Shown here: positions 8,016 through 18,151 of the stretch, piece by piece | Position numbering within the stretch: the stretch's first letter is position 1 | Layout: every line of letters begins with the position of its first letter | Assembly: GCF_007859635.1 (NCBI RefSeq) | Contig: NZ_CP042306.1 | Span: 2,480,001 to 2,544,000 of the forward strand | DNA: 64,000 bases | Source of the DNA: Sphingomonas panacisoli | GTDB taxonomy: Bacteria > Pseudomonadota > Alphaproteobacteria > Sphingomonadales > Sphingomonadaceae | Direction: 5' to 3' | Program-made: the position numbers and the translations under genes | Notes under the pieces: generated by a model | What the model was told of the DNA's origin: nothing | Seen by the model: the letters and a program-made list of their open reading frames with translations, nothing else | Database searches by the model: none

Positions 8016-9332
8016 CTAGTTCGCCGCCATGCGCTTGGCGAAATTGATCTCGACCGCACGCAGCACGCTCGTCGCGATCCGCTTGCGACCCTCGGGCGAA
8101 TCGAGGAACGCCGCGTCGTTGGGGTTGGAGATGTAGCCCGTCTCGAACAGGATCGACGGCATGTCGGGCGCCTTGAGCACCATCAGCGACGCCATTTTGT
8201 GGAAGTTCGTGCGCAACGGCATCAACGGCGCTGCCTCGCGACCGAGCAGACGCGCGAACGCGGCGGAGGCGTTCATCGTCTCGCGTTGCGTCAAGTCGAT
8301 CAGGATCGACGACACGTCGGCATTCTCTCCGCCCAGGTCGATCCCGCCGATGATGTCGGCCTTGTTCTCGCGCGACGCGAGCTTGGCGGCTTCCTTGTCG
8401 GAGGCGATCTCCGAAAGGGTGTAGACTGACGCGCCGGTGGCATCGCCCGTGCCGACGCTGTCGCAATGGATCGAAATGAAGAGGTCGGCCTTGAGCTTGC
8501 GCGCGATCCCGTAACGCTCCTGGAGCACGAGGAAGCGATCGTCCTCCCGCGTCAGTGCTACGCGGACGCGGCCCGATTTGAGCAGTTCGTCGCGGATCGC
8601 CTTGGCGATCTTGAGCGTGACGTCCTTTTCCTTGAGACCGCTGGTCGGCGAGATCGCGCCGGGATCGAACCCGCCATGCCCGGCATCGATCACGACCAAC
8701 GGGCGATCGGCGTCGCCGTCGACGCGCGGCAGCGTGAGCGTCCGGCTCGACCCCGGCACCGGCAGCGATACAGTGTAGCGCGCCGGGATCAGCCCGGTAT
8801 CGGGCATGTTGAACGGCGGCAGGAAGCGCAACTTCCCTTCGCCCGCCGCGCGCGCGAAATCGTCGTCGTCGACGGTCTTTAGCTGGAGGGTCAGGACGCG
8901 ACCGTCCGCGCCGAACTTGCCACCGGTCACGACGGCTGGACGGGTCAGGTCGAACACGACGCGTGCGCCACCGTCACGGACTCCTTCGCGCACGCCGCCG
9001 ACCAAGCCGCCGGTTTTAACCGTGCCGCCGGGTTTCGCACCGGTCACATCAAGCGCAACCCGGTTCGGCGAGGCGAGCAGGAAGCTGGAGGCGTCGGCGA
9101 CACGGCCGTCGAACGTTACGACGACCGAGTCATTTCTGACCTCGACCCGCTGGATCGTGCCGGCCCAGGCCGGTGTCCCGCCGAACCATAGCGCCAGAAG
9201 TGCGAGAATGAACGACACGCGTACGTAATGGCGCGGCGACTTGTCGCCGGTCCAGCGAAAAACCATCCGACGGAGAACCCGCGTTACGCCCCCAAACATG
9301 GCGATGCTTATCGCGTGCGCTCGCTGCCACAT
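8016..9332 (-). CDS. amiC: N-acetylmuramoyl-L-alanine amidase (AmiC type)
   Basis: The protein of up to 438 residues cleaves the amide between muramic acid and the stem peptide at division sites. It reads as a signal region (VSFILALLALWFGGTPAWA), an AMIN-type beta domain for targeting (about residues 58-160), then a zinc Amidase_3 domain with VIDAGHGGFDPG, ADLFISIHCDS and the terminal acidic metal/catalytic site in SILFETGYISN. Starts at 9332, 9299 and 9266 are all possible and none has a good ribosome site; the last leaves a typical signal peptide. It is divergent from rne. Confidence 0.93.
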   Translation of the reverse strand: MWQRAHAISIAMFGGVTRVLRRMVFRWTGDKSPRHYVRVSFILALLALWFGGTPAWAGTIQRVEVRNDSVVVTFDGRVADASSFLLASPNRVALDVTGAKPGGTVKTGGLVGGVREGVRDGGARVVFDLTRPAVVTGGKFGADGRVLTLQLKTVDDDDFARAAGEGKLRFLPPFNMPDTGLIPARYTVSLPVPGSSRTLTLPRVDGDADRPLVVIDAGHGGFDPGAISPTSGLKEKDVTLKIAKAIRDELLKSGRVRVALTREDDRFLVLQERYGIARKLKADLFISIHCDSVGTGDATGASVYTLSEIASDKEAAKLASRENKADIIGGIDLGGENADVSSILIDLTQRETMNASAAFARLLGREAAPLMPLRTNFHKMASLMVLKAPDMPSILFETGYISNPNDAAFLDSPEGRKRIATSVLRAVEINFAKRMAAN

Positions 9333-9735
9333 GGTGAATCGACATGGTTAACCGGTCGTTAGGCTTTTGCGTGCAGGCAAAAACGGCCGAATTCTGCCAG
9401 TTGAAGCGCAGCGTTCGGAATGCTACTTCAGTGGCAACCGGGCTTTCGCGCGTGATTTGCGTGGGTCCGGTATCACGGCCGCCCCGGCGTATTCGGGTCA
9501 GGCGGCTTATCCAGGTTGACGCGCGCAATGATGCATTTCCCCCGATACACGATCCGCCCGGCACTTGCCGGCGGCCGTGCTGACGGGGGTGTCCCGGGCC
9601 AGGCGCTCGGGCGTGCTCTGCGCGCGAAAGACGCACATCCACCCATCCGCAACGCCCGGCGATCCGCCGGCAGCGCGCGATTTATCGGCGCGCCCCCTCC
9701 TCCGTTCGAGGAGCGGCGCGCCCGGAGAACACTAA
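9333..9735 (+). other. 403-base amiC-rne divergent intergenic region / rne leader
   Basis: No convincing gene lies here. The region must hold divergent promoters for amiC and rne. The rne side probably gives a long 5' leader, as known for rne in enterobacteria, where the leader mediates autoregulation; that parallel is inference. The segment near 9340-9420 is less GC-rich than its surroundings, and the last 50 bases form a strong hairpin annotated separately. Confidence 0.6.
9687..9722 (+). promoter_or_regulatory. hairpin just upstream of the rne ribosome-binding site
   Basis: GGCGCGCC (9687-9694) pairs with the same self-complementary octamer at 9715-9722, and CTCCTC (9697-9702) pairs with GAGGAG (9708-9713) around a five-base loop. 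The probable Shine-Dalgarno GGAGA (9724-9728) begins two bases after the stem, before ATG 9736. The placement suits control of rne translation or feedback by RNase E cleavage; function is inferred. Confidence 0.6.
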
Positions 9736-12357
9736 ATGACCATGCGTATGTTGATCGACGCACGCCACCGGGAGGAAACCCGGGTGGCGGTCGTCAAGGG
9801 AAACCGCATCGAGGAATTTGATTTCGAGAGTGCCGAGCGCAAGCAGCTCAAGGGGAACATCTATCTAGCCAAGGTTACGCGGGTCGAGCCGTCGTTGCAG
9901 GCGGCGTTTATCGATTACGGCGGGAACCGACACGGCTTTCTCGCCTTTTCGGAAATTCACCCCGATTATTATCAGATTCCCAAGGAGGATCGCGACGCCC
10001 TGCTTCGTGAAGAGGCCGAGCATGCCGCGGAAGAAGCCGCCCTACGCGCCGAACTCGATGCCGAGGACGACGAGCATGACGACGACGATCACGATCACGA
10101 GCCGAGCGAGGAAGAACTCGAACGGCTCGACGACGACGGTGCGCCCGACGAAGAGGTAGCCGCCGGCAACGAAAGCCGTGGCCGCCGTCCGCGCCGCGGC
10201 GGGTCGGACGACCAGGTCGATGCGCTGCGCGAGCGCCGCATGAACCTGCGTCGACGCTACAAGATCCAGGACGTCATCAAGCGCCGCCAGGTGCTGCTGG
10301 TTCAAGTCGTCAAGGAAGAGCGCGGCAACAAGGGCGCGGCGCTGACCACCTACCTGTCGCTCGCCGGCCGCTATTGCGTGCTGATGCCGAACACGTCGCA
10401 CGGCGGCGGGATTTCGCGCAAGATTTCGAACGCGGGCGACCGCAAGCGCCTCAAGTCGATCATGGCGGACCTCAAGCTCCCGCCGTCGATGGGCTGCATC
10501 GTCCGCACGGCCGGGCTGCAGCGTACGAAGGTCGAGATCAAGCGCGACTTCGATTACCTCGCCCGGTTGTGGGACGGCATTCGCGAAACCACCCTCGCCT
10601 CCGCCGCACCCGCGCTCGTCTATGGCGACAGCGACCTGCTGAAGCGTGCGATCCGCGACATCTACAACAAGGACATCGACGAGGTGATCGTCGAGGGCGA
10701 TGAGGGCTATCGTCAAGCGAAGGAGTTCATGAAGCTCCTGATGCCGAGCCACGCCCGCCGCGTGAAGCATTACAGCGACCCCGTGCCGCTCTTCCAGCGC
10801 GCCGGCGTCGAGGATCAGTTGTCGGCGATGTACAACCCGGTCGTCCAGCTCAAGTCGGGCGGCTATCTGGTCATCAATCCGACCGAAGCGCTCGTCTCGA
10901 TCGACATCAACTCAGGGCGGTCGACCCGCGAGCACAATATCGAGCAAACCGCGACCGCGACCAACCTCGAGGCCGCGCACGAGATCGCCCGTCAGTTGCG
11001 CTTGCGCGACATGGCCGGGCTCGTCGTCATCGACTTCATCGACATGGACAACAATTCCAATGTCCGGAAGGTCGAGAAGGCGATGAAGGAGGCGCTGAAG
11101 AACGACCGCGCCCGCATCCAGGTCGGCCGTATTTCGGGCTTCGGCCTGATGGAGATGAGCCGCCAGCGCCTGCGCACCGGTGTGCTCGAAGCATCGACCC
11201 GCCAGTGTCCGCATTGCGAAGGCACCGGGCTGGTCCGCACCGCGTCGTCGGCCGGACTGTCGGCGCTGCGCCTGATCGAGGACGAGGCCGCCCGCGGCCG
11301 AGGCTCGATCCTGACGCTGCGCGCGAGCCAGGAAGCCGCGATCTACGTGCTCAACAAGAAGCGCGCCGACATCGCGGAGATCGAGGATCGCTACGGCGTC
11401 CAGGTCGTGATCCTGCCCGACGGCGAGACCGAAGGCGCGCGCATGTCGGTCGAAGCGAGCGGCCCGCCGCCCGCCTATCAGCCGAAGTTCGAGCAGGTCG
11501 TCGAGGAAGAGGAAGACGATTTCGTCGAGGACGAGATCGACGAGGAAATCGAGGAAGAGGCTGACGAAGACGATCGTCCGCAGCGTGGTGCGCCGCGCGA
11601 GCGGTCGGGCGAGGACGATGGCGAAGGCGGGCGCAAGCGTCGCCGCCGCCGTCGCGGTCGTCGCGGCCGTGGCCGTCCCGAGGGCGAAGAGGGCGGCGAC
11701 GAAACCGTCACGCAGCAGCCCGAAGGTGAAGCCAACGACGACGAAGCCGAGGATGTGCCCGAGCGTGTGACCGCCGACGAGGATGGCGAACCGCGTCGCG
11801 GTCGTGGCCGCCGTCGTGGCCGTCGCGGTCGTCGCGGTGAAGGTACGGGCGACGTTGCCCCGTCGGCCGACGAAGCCGATGCCGGTGACGCCGGCGCGGT
11901 CGTCGCAACCCACGCCAACCCCGACGTGCCGGTTGCGGTCGAGCCTGATGCCGAGGAAGCGGATGCCGCGCCCAAGCGTTCGCGCCGCCGTCCGCGTGCC
12001 CGCGCCGCCGAGGAAATCGCGGTCGCGCCTGCCGTGACTGAGATCGAGGAGGCGGTGGCCGAAAAGCCCAAGCGCCGCTCGCGTAAGAAGGCCGAGCCGA
12101 CTGTCGAAGCCCCGGCCGAACCCGAGACGATCGCCGTTGCGCCTGCCGTGACCGAGATCGAGGAAGCCGCCGCCGAAAAACCGAAGCGCCGCTCGCGCAA
12201 GAAGGCCGATGCCGAGGCTCCAGCGCCGGCGAACGATGCCGACGAAGCGGCAGCGGCGCCCGACACCGACGGTGCGGCACCCGCCGATGACGCGGCCGGA
12301 ACCGACGAGAACGGCGAGCCGCGCCGCGGCTGGTGGCAGCGCACCTTCGGCGCGTAA
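9736..12357 (+). CDS. rne: ribonuclease E, degradosome scaffold
   Basis: This 873-residue endoribonuclease has an S1 domain (residues 1-200) split by a long acidic insertion, DDEHDDDDHDHEP, then the 5'-sensor and DNase I-like parts. The catalytic aspartates sit in VSIDINSGR (about 390) and VVIDFIDMDN, and the Zn-link is CPHCEGTG (about 491). The tail from about 575 is disordered, with acidic and arginine-rich blocks (RKRRRRRRGRRGRGR) and a duplicated unit VAPAVTEIEEA-AEKPKRRSRKK. It ends RRGWWQRTFGA; in Caulobacter a comparable GWW tail binds PNPase. ATG 9742 and 9748 are alternative starts. Confidence 0.97.
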   Translation: MTMRMLIDARHREETRVAVVKGNRIEEFDFESAERKQLKGNIYLAKVTRVEPSLQAAFIDYGGNRHGFLAFSEIHPDYYQIPKEDRDALLREEAEHAAEEAALRAELDAEDDEHDDDDHDHEPSEEELERLDDDGAPDEEVAAGNESRGRRPRRGGSDDQVDALRERRMNLRRRYKIQDVIKRRQVLLVQVVKEERGNKGAALTTYLSLAGRYCVLMPNTSHGGGISRKISNAGDRKRLKSIMADLKLPPSMGCIVRTAGLQRTKVEIKRDFDYLARLWDGIRETTLASAAPALVYGDSDLLKRAIRDIYNKDIDEVIVEGDEGYRQAKEFMKLLMPSHARRVKHYSDPVPLFQRAGVEDQLSAMYNPVVQLKSGGYLVINPTEALVSIDINSGRSTREHNIEQTATATNLEAAHEIARQLRLRDMAGLVVIDFIDMDNNSNVRKVEKAMKEALKNDRARIQVGRISGFGLMEMSRQRLRTGVLEASTRQCPHCEGTGLVRTASSAGLSALRLIEDEAARGRGSILTLRASQEAAIYVLNKKRADIAEIEDRYGVQVVILPDGETEGARMSVEASGPPPAYQPKFEQVVEEEEDDFVEDEIDEEIEEEADEDDRPQRGAPRERSGEDDGEGGRKRRRRRRGRRGRGRPEGEEGGDETVTQQPEGEANDDEAEDVPERVTADEDGEPRRGRGRRRGRRGRRGEGTGDVAPSADEADAGDAGAVVATHANPDVPVAVEPDAEEADAAPKRSRRRPRARAAEEIAVAPAVTEIEEAVAEKPKRRSRKKAEPTVEAPAEPETIAVAPAVTEIEEAAAEKPKRRSRKKADAEAPAPANDADEAAAAPDTDGAAPADDAAGTDENGEPRRGWWQRTFGA

Positions 12358-12365
12358 TCACGACG

Positions 12366-12409
12366 CGCCCTGCGCTTCATGGCGGGTTCACTCGCCGGGG
12401 CGCAGGGCG
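12366..12409 (+). terminator. strong hairpin after rne, no U-tract
   Basis: CGCCCTGCGC (12366-12375) and GCGCAGGGCG (12400-12409) are perfect 10-base arms, with an inner stem GGCG (12381-12384)/CGCC (12393-12396). It begins eight bases after the rne stop and ends 44 bases before the M48 start. There is no T-run, so it may protect the rne 3' end or give partial or Rho-assisted termination rather than act as a standard intrinsic terminator. Confidence 0.5.
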
Positions 12410-12453
12410 GCGGTCGCATTGATCGTCGGGGCAAACGGGCGGATTATCGGGAT

Positions 12454-13800
12454 ATGAAACGGTACGTCGCGATTCTCGCCGCCATGGTCCTGATCTGGGT
12501 CCAGCCGGCCCGCGCCCAATCCATCCTGCGCGACGCCGAGACCGAGGCGATGTTCAAGGACATGTCGCGGCAGATGATCATCGCCGCCGGCCTGTCGCCC
12601 AACAACGTCAACGTCGTCCTCGTCAACGACGATTCGATCAACGCGTTCGTCGTCGGTGGGCAGACCGTCTACATCCATTCTGGCCTGATCGCCGCCGCCG
12701 ACAATGCCGGCCAGGTGCAGGGCGTGATCGCGCACGAACTCGGCCATATCGCCGACGGTCACGTCGTACTGGCCGATGCCGGTTATAAGCCCGCGCTCGG
12801 CATTTCGTTGCTCAGCATGGTGCTGGGTATCGCCGCCGCCGCTGCCGGAGCCGGAGAGGCCGGCGCGGGCATCTTCGCGGCCGGCCAGCAGGCCGCCTTG
12901 GGCAAGGTGCTCGCCTTCACCCGCGTCCAGGAAGCGACGGCCGACGCCAGCGGCGCGAAATATCTTCGCGTCGCGGGGATCAGCGGCAAGGGCATGCTCC
13001 AATTCTTCAAGAAGCTGGCGAACGAGGAATATAGCTACGGCCTCGCCAACATCGATCCGTACGCGCAGACGCACCCGCTGTCGAACGAGCGCGTCGCGGC
13101 GCTGACCGCCGACCTCAAGGCGTCGCCCGCGTGGAACAACCCGCCCGACCCGGTGCTGGAGGAACGCTTCAAGCGCGTGAAGGCCAAGCTGGCGGGATAC
13201 GTCCAACCCTATGCGCGCACGCTCAACGACTATCCCGAGAGCGATAATTCGATCTACGCCCGCTACGCCCGTGCCTATGCCTGGCATAAGGCCGGCTATC
13301 CCGACAAAGCCGATGCCGAGACGTTGGCGCTGATCGCGGCGCGCCCGCACGATCCCTATTTCCTCGAAATCCGCGGCCAGATCCTGCTCGAGGCCGGGCG
13401 GCCGGTCGATGCGATCGCGCCGTTGAAGGAAGCGAGCGAACTGACTCGGTACGACCCGCTGATCGTCACGACCTATGGCCATGCGCTGATCGCAACCGAG
13501 GACAAGGCCAACTATGCCGAAGCCGAGCGCGTGCTGCGGATCGCGGTCAACAAGGACGACGACAACCCGTTCGCCTGGTACCAACTCGGTACTGTCTACG
13601 AACTGAAGGGCGACACTGCCCGCGCAATGCTCGCGACCGCCGAGCGCGCCAGCATGACCGGCGATATGCGTACCGCGGTGTACAGCGCGCGCGGGGCCAT
13701 GGCCGCGCTCCCGCCGAATACGCCCGACTGGATCCGCGCGCAGGACATCGCGCTGACCGGCCAGAACCAGCTCGACGATCAGAAGCGTAAGAAGAAATGA
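12454..13800 (+). CDS. periplasmic M48 metalloprotease with TPR tail (BepA-like)
   Basis: The 448-residue reading from ATG 12454 gives a signal peptide (KRYVAILAAMVLIWVQPARAQS). Earlier in-frame starts would bury it. The zinc motif HELGHIADGH (HExxH) is at about residue 93, with the third ligand region EATADASGAKYL downstream. Residues about 250-430 carry TPR-like helices. Family members such as BepA/YfgC assist or degrade outer-membrane proteins. The following DsbA-like gene overlaps by four bases (ATGA), so redox and proteolytic envelope quality control are probably coexpressed. Confidence 0.9.
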   Translation: MKRYVAILAAMVLIWVQPARAQSILRDAETEAMFKDMSRQMIIAAGLSPNNVNVVLVNDDSINAFVVGGQTVYIHSGLIAAADNAGQVQGVIAHELGHIADGHVVLADAGYKPALGISLLSMVLGIAAAAAGAGEAGAGIFAAGQQAALGKVLAFTRVQEATADASGAKYLRVAGISGKGMLQFFKKLANEEYSYGLANIDPYAQTHPLSNERVAALTADLKASPAWNNPPDPVLEERFKRVKAKLAGYVQPYARTLNDYPESDNSIYARYARAYAWHKAGYPDKADAETLALIAARPHDPYFLEIRGQILLEAGRPVDAIAPLKEASELTRYDPLIVTTYGHALIATEDKANYAEAERVLRIAVNKDDDNPFAWYQLGTVYELKGDTARAMLATAERASMTGDMRTAVYSARGAMAALPPNTPDWIRAQDIALTGQNQLDDQKRKKK

Positions 13801-14510
13801 CCGATTTCCCGTCGTCGCGCGCCGCGCTTCCTCTGGTCGCGGCGGCAGCCGCCTTACTCGGTGCCGGCGCCACGTGGTTGGTGTCGCATCAGGCCGGCGG
13901 GAATCAGGTCCGCGAGTACCTGCTCGCACATCCGGAAGTCATTCCGGAGGCCATGCAGAAGCTGCAGGAACGTTCGAACGCCAAGGTCATCGCCGCCAAC
14001 CGCGCCGACATCCTGACGCCGGTCGGCAGCGCGTGGGCGGGCAATCCGAACGGCGACGTCACCGTGGTCGAGTATCTCGACTATAACTGCACCTATTGCC
14101 GCGCGAGCTTGCCGATCGTCGACAAGCTGATCGCCGCCGAACCGAACGTGAAGGTCATTTACCGCGAACTCCCCGTGCTCAGCCTGGAGAGCGAAACCGC
14201 GGCGCGTTACGCGATCGTCGCCGGGCGCCAGGGCAAGTATCGCGCGCTCCACGCCGCGCTCTACGCCGGCGGCCCGTTGACCGAGGCGAGCATGGACAAG
14301 GCGCTCGTCACCGCCGGGCTCGATCCGGCCAAGGTCAAGGAAGAGGCGAAGAGCGCCTCGGTAGAAGCGATGATCAAGACCAACCTGTCGCTGATGCGCC
14401 CGCTCGGCATGACCGGCACGCCGACCTGGGTGATCGGCGACCGCGTCGTGTCCAGCGTGATGAGCCTGGAAGACATGCGCGACGCCATCGCCGCGGCGCG
14501 CGCGAAATAG
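13797..14510 (+). CDS. DsbA-family thiol oxidoreductase
   Basis: This 237-residue protein has an N-terminal membrane/signal stretch ([19 protein letters not shown]). A short helical N-domain ([21 protein letters not shown] region) resembles the ScsC/Com1-type extension. The thioredoxin fold has its active site CTYC at about residues 98-101 ([12 protein letters not shown]) and a cis-proline loop in GTPTWVIG. It probably forms or isomerises disulfides in the periplasm. It is coupled to the M48 gene by a four-base overlap. Confidence 0.9.
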   Translation: MTDFPSSRAALPLVAAAAALLGAGATWLVSHQAGGNQVREYLLAHPEVIPEAMQKLQERSNAKVIAANRADILTPVGSAWAGNPNGDVTVVEYLDYNCTYCRASLPIVDKLIAAEPNVKVIYRELPVLSLESETAARYAIVAGRQGKYRALHAALYAGGPLTEASMDKALVTAGLDPAKVKEEAKSASVEAMIKTNLSLMRPLGMTGTPTWVIGDRVVSSVMSLEDMRDAIAAARAK

Positions 14511-14569
14511 CTCCTGCGCGGTTGCGCGCCGCTACCCCCTTCCCCATCTTGCGCGTTCAAGGGGACTGC

Positions 14570-15520
14570 ATGACCGATCCGATCCTATCCGTCCGCGGCG
14601 TATCCAAGACTTATGCCTCGGGCGTCCACGCGCTTCACGAAGTCGATCTCGACATCAACAAAGGCGAAATCTTCGCGCTGCTCGGCCCGAACGGCGCGGG
14701 CAAGACGACGCTGATCAGCATCATCTGCGGCATCGTCACGCCATCGACGGGCACGATCACCGTCGGCGGTTGCGACGCGATCAATCAGCCCAAGCGCGCG
14801 CGTCGGCAGATCGGTCTGGTGCCGCAGGAGCTCGCCACCGACATGTTCGAAACGGTCGAGGCGACGTGCCGGTTCAGCCGCGGGCTGTTCGGCTATCCCC
14901 CGCATTCGAGCCATATCGACGAGGTGCTCAAGGACCTGTCGCTCTACGACAAGCGCAAGTCGAAGATCATGGAGCTGTCGGGCGGCATGAAGCGCCGCGT
15001 GTTGATCGCCAAGGCGCTGAGCCACGAGCCCGACATCCTGTTCCTCGACGAACCCACCGCGGGCGTCGACGTCGAACTGCGCCGCGACATGTGGAAACTG
15101 GTCCACAAGCTCCGCGAAAAGGGTACGACGATCATCCTGACCACGCATTACATCGAAGAAGCCGAGGAAATGGCCGACCGCGTCGGGGTGATCTCCGGCG
15201 GCAAGCTGCTGGTGGTCGATGAAAAGGCCGCGCTGATGAAGAAGCTCGGCAAGCGCGAGCTCGACGTGTCGCTCAGCGAGGCGATGCGCGATTTGCCCGC
15301 GGAACTCGGCGAGTGGGATCTGAGCTTGCAGAACGACGGTAAGACACTGCGCTATGTCTTTGATGCGCAGGCCGAACGTACCGGCATCCCGTCGCTGCTG
15401 CGCAAGCTCGCGGAGCTCAATATCGGGTTCAAGGACCTCGAAACATCCAAGTCGAGCCTGGAGGACATCTTCGTCGATCTCGTCCACGATGGCGGCCGGT
15501 CGCAGGAGAAGGCGGCATGA
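14570..15520 (+). CDS. ABC-2 exporter ATP-binding subunit
   Basis: The 316-residue subunit starts at ATG 14570 after an AGGGGA-like ribosome site. It has Walker [10 protein letters not shown] (about residue 38), signature LSGGMKRR and Walker [13 protein letters not shown], with a C-terminal extension of about 80 residues typical of YadG/CcmA-like exporters. It powers the permease encoded next, with which it overlaps by four bases. The substrate is unknown; polysaccharide, lipid or drug efflux are all possible for this subfamily. Confidence 0.93.
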   Translation: MTDPILSVRGVSKTYASGVHALHEVDLDINKGEIFALLGPNGAGKTTLISIICGIVTPSTGTITVGGCDAINQPKRARRQIGLVPQELATDMFETVEATCRFSRGLFGYPPHSSHIDEVLKDLSLYDKRKSKIMELSGGMKRRVLIAKALSHEPDILFLDEPTAGVDVELRRDMWKLVHKLREKGTTIILTTHYIEEAEEMADRVGVISGGKLLVVDEKAALMKKLGKRELDVSLSEAMRDLPAELGEWDLSLQNDGKTLRYVFDAQAERTGIPSLLRKLAELNIGFKDLETSKSSLEDIFVDLVHDGGRSQEKAA

Positions 15521-16278
15521 ACCTTCACGGCGTCTACGCGATCTACCGCTTCGAAATGGCCCGCGCGCTGCGCACGTTGTGGCAAAGCCTGGTCACGCCA
15601 GTCATCACCACTAGCCTCTATTTCGTGGTCTTCGGCGGCGCGATCGGGTCGCGGATAAATCAAGTCGGTGGCGTGGGTTACGGCAGTTTCATCGTACCTG
15701 GCCTCATCATGCTGTCGCTGCTGACGCAATCGATCAGCAATGCGTCGATCGGCATCTATTTCCCGAAGTTCACCGGGACGATCTTCGAACTGCTGTCGGC
15801 GCCGATCAATTCGATGGAGATGGTGCTGGGCTATGTCGGCGCGGCGGCTACCAAGTCGGTGATCCTCGGCCTGATCATCCTCGCGACCGCGGCGGCGTTC
15901 GTCCCGATCCCGATCGCGCACCCGGTCGCGATGGTCGCGTTCCTGATCCTGACCAGCCTGGCGTTCAGCCTGTTCGGCTTCATCATCGGCGTGTGGGCGA
16001 AAGGGTTCGAACAGCTCAACTTCGTCCCCGCTTTGTTGATCACGCCGCTGACGTTTCTCGGCGGCGCGTTCTACTCGATCGATATGCTGCCCCAGCCCTG
16101 GCGCACGGTCAGCCTGTTCAACCCGGTCGTCTATCTGGTCAGCGGGTTCCGCTGGAGCTTCTTCGATCGAGGCGACGTGCCGGTCGGCATCAGCCTCGCC
16201 GCGACCGCCGCGTTCCTGCTGGTGTGTCTCGGCGTGATCGCGTGGATTTTCCGGACGGGGTACCGGCTCAAAAATTAG
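15517..16278 (+). CDS. ABC-2 type permease (YadH-like)
   Basis: The 253-residue integral membrane protein has about six hydrophobic segments, e.g. [39 protein letters not shown] and [18 protein letters not shown]. The conserved stretch [17 protein letters not shown] is characteristic of the YadH/ABC-2 family. It forms an inner-membrane exporter with the ATPase just upstream (ATGA overlap). The stop codon lies one base from the convergent CocE-like hydrolase stop, leaving no room for a separate terminator. Confidence 0.93.
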   Translation: MNLHGVYAIYRFEMARALRTLWQSLVTPVITTSLYFVVFGGAIGSRINQVGGVGYGSFIVPGLIMLSLLTQSISNASIGIYFPKFTGTIFELLSAPINSMEMVLGYVGAAATKSVILGLIILATAAAFVPIPIAHPVAMVAFLILTSLAFSLFGFIIGVWAKGFEQLNFVPALLITPLTFLGGAFYSIDMLPQPWRTVSLFNPVVYLVSGFRWSFFDRGDVPVGISLAATAAFLLVCLGVIAWIFRTGYRLKN

Positions 16279-16279
16279 C

Positions 16280-18139
16280 CTACATTACCGGCAGCACGAT
16301 TTTCGAGCCGCTGCACACTCGCTGCGTCGCCTTCACGAAATCGCTCGCCTTCGCGCGCATGATGTTCGGCACGAAGGTCTGCGGATTGCGGTCGATTACC
16401 GGGAACCAGGTCGACTGCACTTGGACCATGATGCGGTGGCCCTTCTTGAATACGTGGTCGTGGTCGCGCAGCGGCACATCCCACGCGATCACCTTGTCGG
16501 GGACCAGCGCCTGCGGCTTGGTATCGCTCGCCAGGAAACGCCCGCGGCGCACGTCCATCGCGATCGGCCACTGATAGCCGTTGAGCGTCTTGGCATAGTC
16601 GCCGAGACCCCAATTGGTCGTGCTGGTATCGACGTAATTGTCGGGCAGCACGTCGATCAATTTGACCACGAAATCGCTATCGGTGCCGCTGGTCGACGCC
16701 ATCAGCTTTGCGGCGATCGCACCGGTCACCGTCACATCGTTATCGAGCGGCGCAGAAACATAGCTGAGCACATCGGGCCGGTGGTCGACGAACCGCTGGT
16801 CATCGCTCTCCCATAGCCGCCAGTCCGGGGTCGCGTAGGTTCGGCTCATCGGCCGCTTGCGGAACGGTACCGGGTTGGCGGGGTCGCTGACGTAATCGCG
16901 GCAGCCCTCACCCGCGGCGGGCGCGGTGAACGACAGGCTGCCATCGGCGTGGAAATAGAGGTCGGTCGGCTTGGCGCCGGCGGGCGGCCAGGCGGCATAG
17001 GTCTTCCACACGTTCGACCCCGACTGGAACATCCGCGCGGTGAAATCGGGCCGCGCCCCCTTGCCGTGCAGCCAATAGGCGAAGAACGGCGCCTGGACCT
17101 GCGTCTGGAATTCGGTACCGCTTTCGGTGCCGATCGGGATGGCCCCGAGCGTCGATCCCTTCCCCTGCCACCCGCCATGGTTCCACGGCCCGGCGACGAT
17201 CTGCGCTAGATGGTCGGGATCGTTCTTCGTTTGCTGCGCGTAGATCTGCCACGAACCCCAGGGATCTTCCTGATCCCAGAAGCCGGCGACGTTGAGCGTC
17301 GGCACCGTCGTCTTGCCCAGCGACGTCTGCCAGTTCTGATCGGTGTAAAAGGCGTCGTGGTTCGGGTGATCGAGCAGCGAGGTGAACATCGGCGCCGCGC
17401 CCTTGAAGATGGTCTTGTCGATATTCTCGACGGGCCCCATTTTCAGATACCAGTCGTAGGCGTCGGTCATGCCGTCGAGGCTGAGTTCCTTGTTCTGCGT
17501 CTTGTCGACCTGCAGGCTGGACACCCATTCGGTCGCATAGCTCAGCCGCAACGCGCCGTTGCGGTGAAGATCGTCCGACAGCCAATAATCGATCCATGCC
17601 GCCTGCGGGCTGACCGCCTTCAGCGCCGGGTGCGGCTTGGCGAGCGCGACGGCGGCGGCGAAGCCGGGGTACGACACGCCCCACATCCCGACCTTGCCGT
17701 TGTTGTTCGGCACGTTCTTCACCAGCCAGTCGATCGCGTCGTAGGCATCGGTCGCTTCGTTGGGCGTCGTCTTGACGCTGGTCGATAGGGTGAACTTGCC
17801 GTCCGATCCGAACCGCCCGCGCATCGACTGGAACACGAAGATGTAGCCGTCCGCCACCAGCGGCTTCCAGTTCGCCGGGACCTGTGTCGGCAATCCGCCG
17901 GGGACGCCATAGGGCGTGCGCTGGAACAGGATCGGCAGCTTCGTCTTCGCGCCCTTCGGGGCGATGATTACCGTCTCCATCTTCGCGCCGTCGTGCATGG
18001 GGACCATCACGCGCGTGTAGGTGAATTGGTCGGCGACGCTCGGGGCGGCGACGGACGTAGCAGCTTGCGGGCGCGCGGCGACGAAAGACGCCGGAACCAG
18101 CGCCGCAACCGCCGCGAGCAAGACGGTGTGTTTCCGCAT
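16280..18139 (-). CDS. secreted CocE/NonD-family hydrolase
   Basis: The 619-residue alpha/beta hydrolase of the X-Pro dipeptidyl-peptidase / cocaine esterase group starts at ATG 18139, seven bases after an excellent GGAGG Shine-Dalgarno at the edge of a repeat. A GTG six codons upstream is possible but less likely. Signal peptide: RKHTVLLAAVAALVPASFVAARPQA. The nucleophile elbow GVSYPG is near residue 156, after MRGRFGSDGKF; the C-terminal jelly-roll includes VDHRPDVLSYVSAPL. It probably cleaves acyl or peptide bonds outside the cytosol; the substrate is unknown. Confidence 0.92.
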   Translation of the reverse strand: MRKHTVLLAAVAALVPASFVAARPQAATSVAAPSVADQFTYTRVMVPMHDGAKMETVIIAPKGAKTKLPILFQRTPYGVPGGLPTQVPANWKPLVADGYIFVFQSMRGRFGSDGKFTLSTSVKTTPNEATDAYDAIDWLVKNVPNNNGKVGMWGVSYPGFAAAVALAKPHPALKAVSPQAAWIDYWLSDDLHRNGALRLSYATEWVSSLQVDKTQNKELSLDGMTDAYDWYLKMGPVENIDKTIFKGAAPMFTSLLDHPNHDAFYTDQNWQTSLGKTTVPTLNVAGFWDQEDPWGSWQIYAQQTKNDPDHLAQIVAGPWNHGGWQGKGSTLGAIPIGTESGTEFQTQVQAPFFAYWLHGKGARPDFTARMFQSGSNVWKTYAAWPPAGAKPTDLYFHADGSLSFTAPAAGEGCRDYVSDPANPVPFRKRPMSRTYATPDWRLWESDDQRFVDHRPDVLSYVSAPLDNDVTVTGAIAAKLMASTSGTDSDFVVKLIDVLPDNYVDTSTTNWGLGDYAKTLNGYQWPIAMDVRRGRFLASDTKPQALVPDKVIAWDVPLRDHDHVFKKGHRIMVQVQSTWFPVIDRNPQTFVPNIMRAKASDFVKATQRVCSGSKIVLPVM

Positions 18140-18151
18140 CCTAATCTCCTC

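Noticed and set aside
12388..13929. Long open frame (513 codons) opposite the M48 peptidase and DsbA-like genes
   Set aside because: Composition is Arg/Ala/Gly/Asp-rich with no motif; it is the mirror of a GC-rich gene with signal peptide and HExxH on the plus strand.
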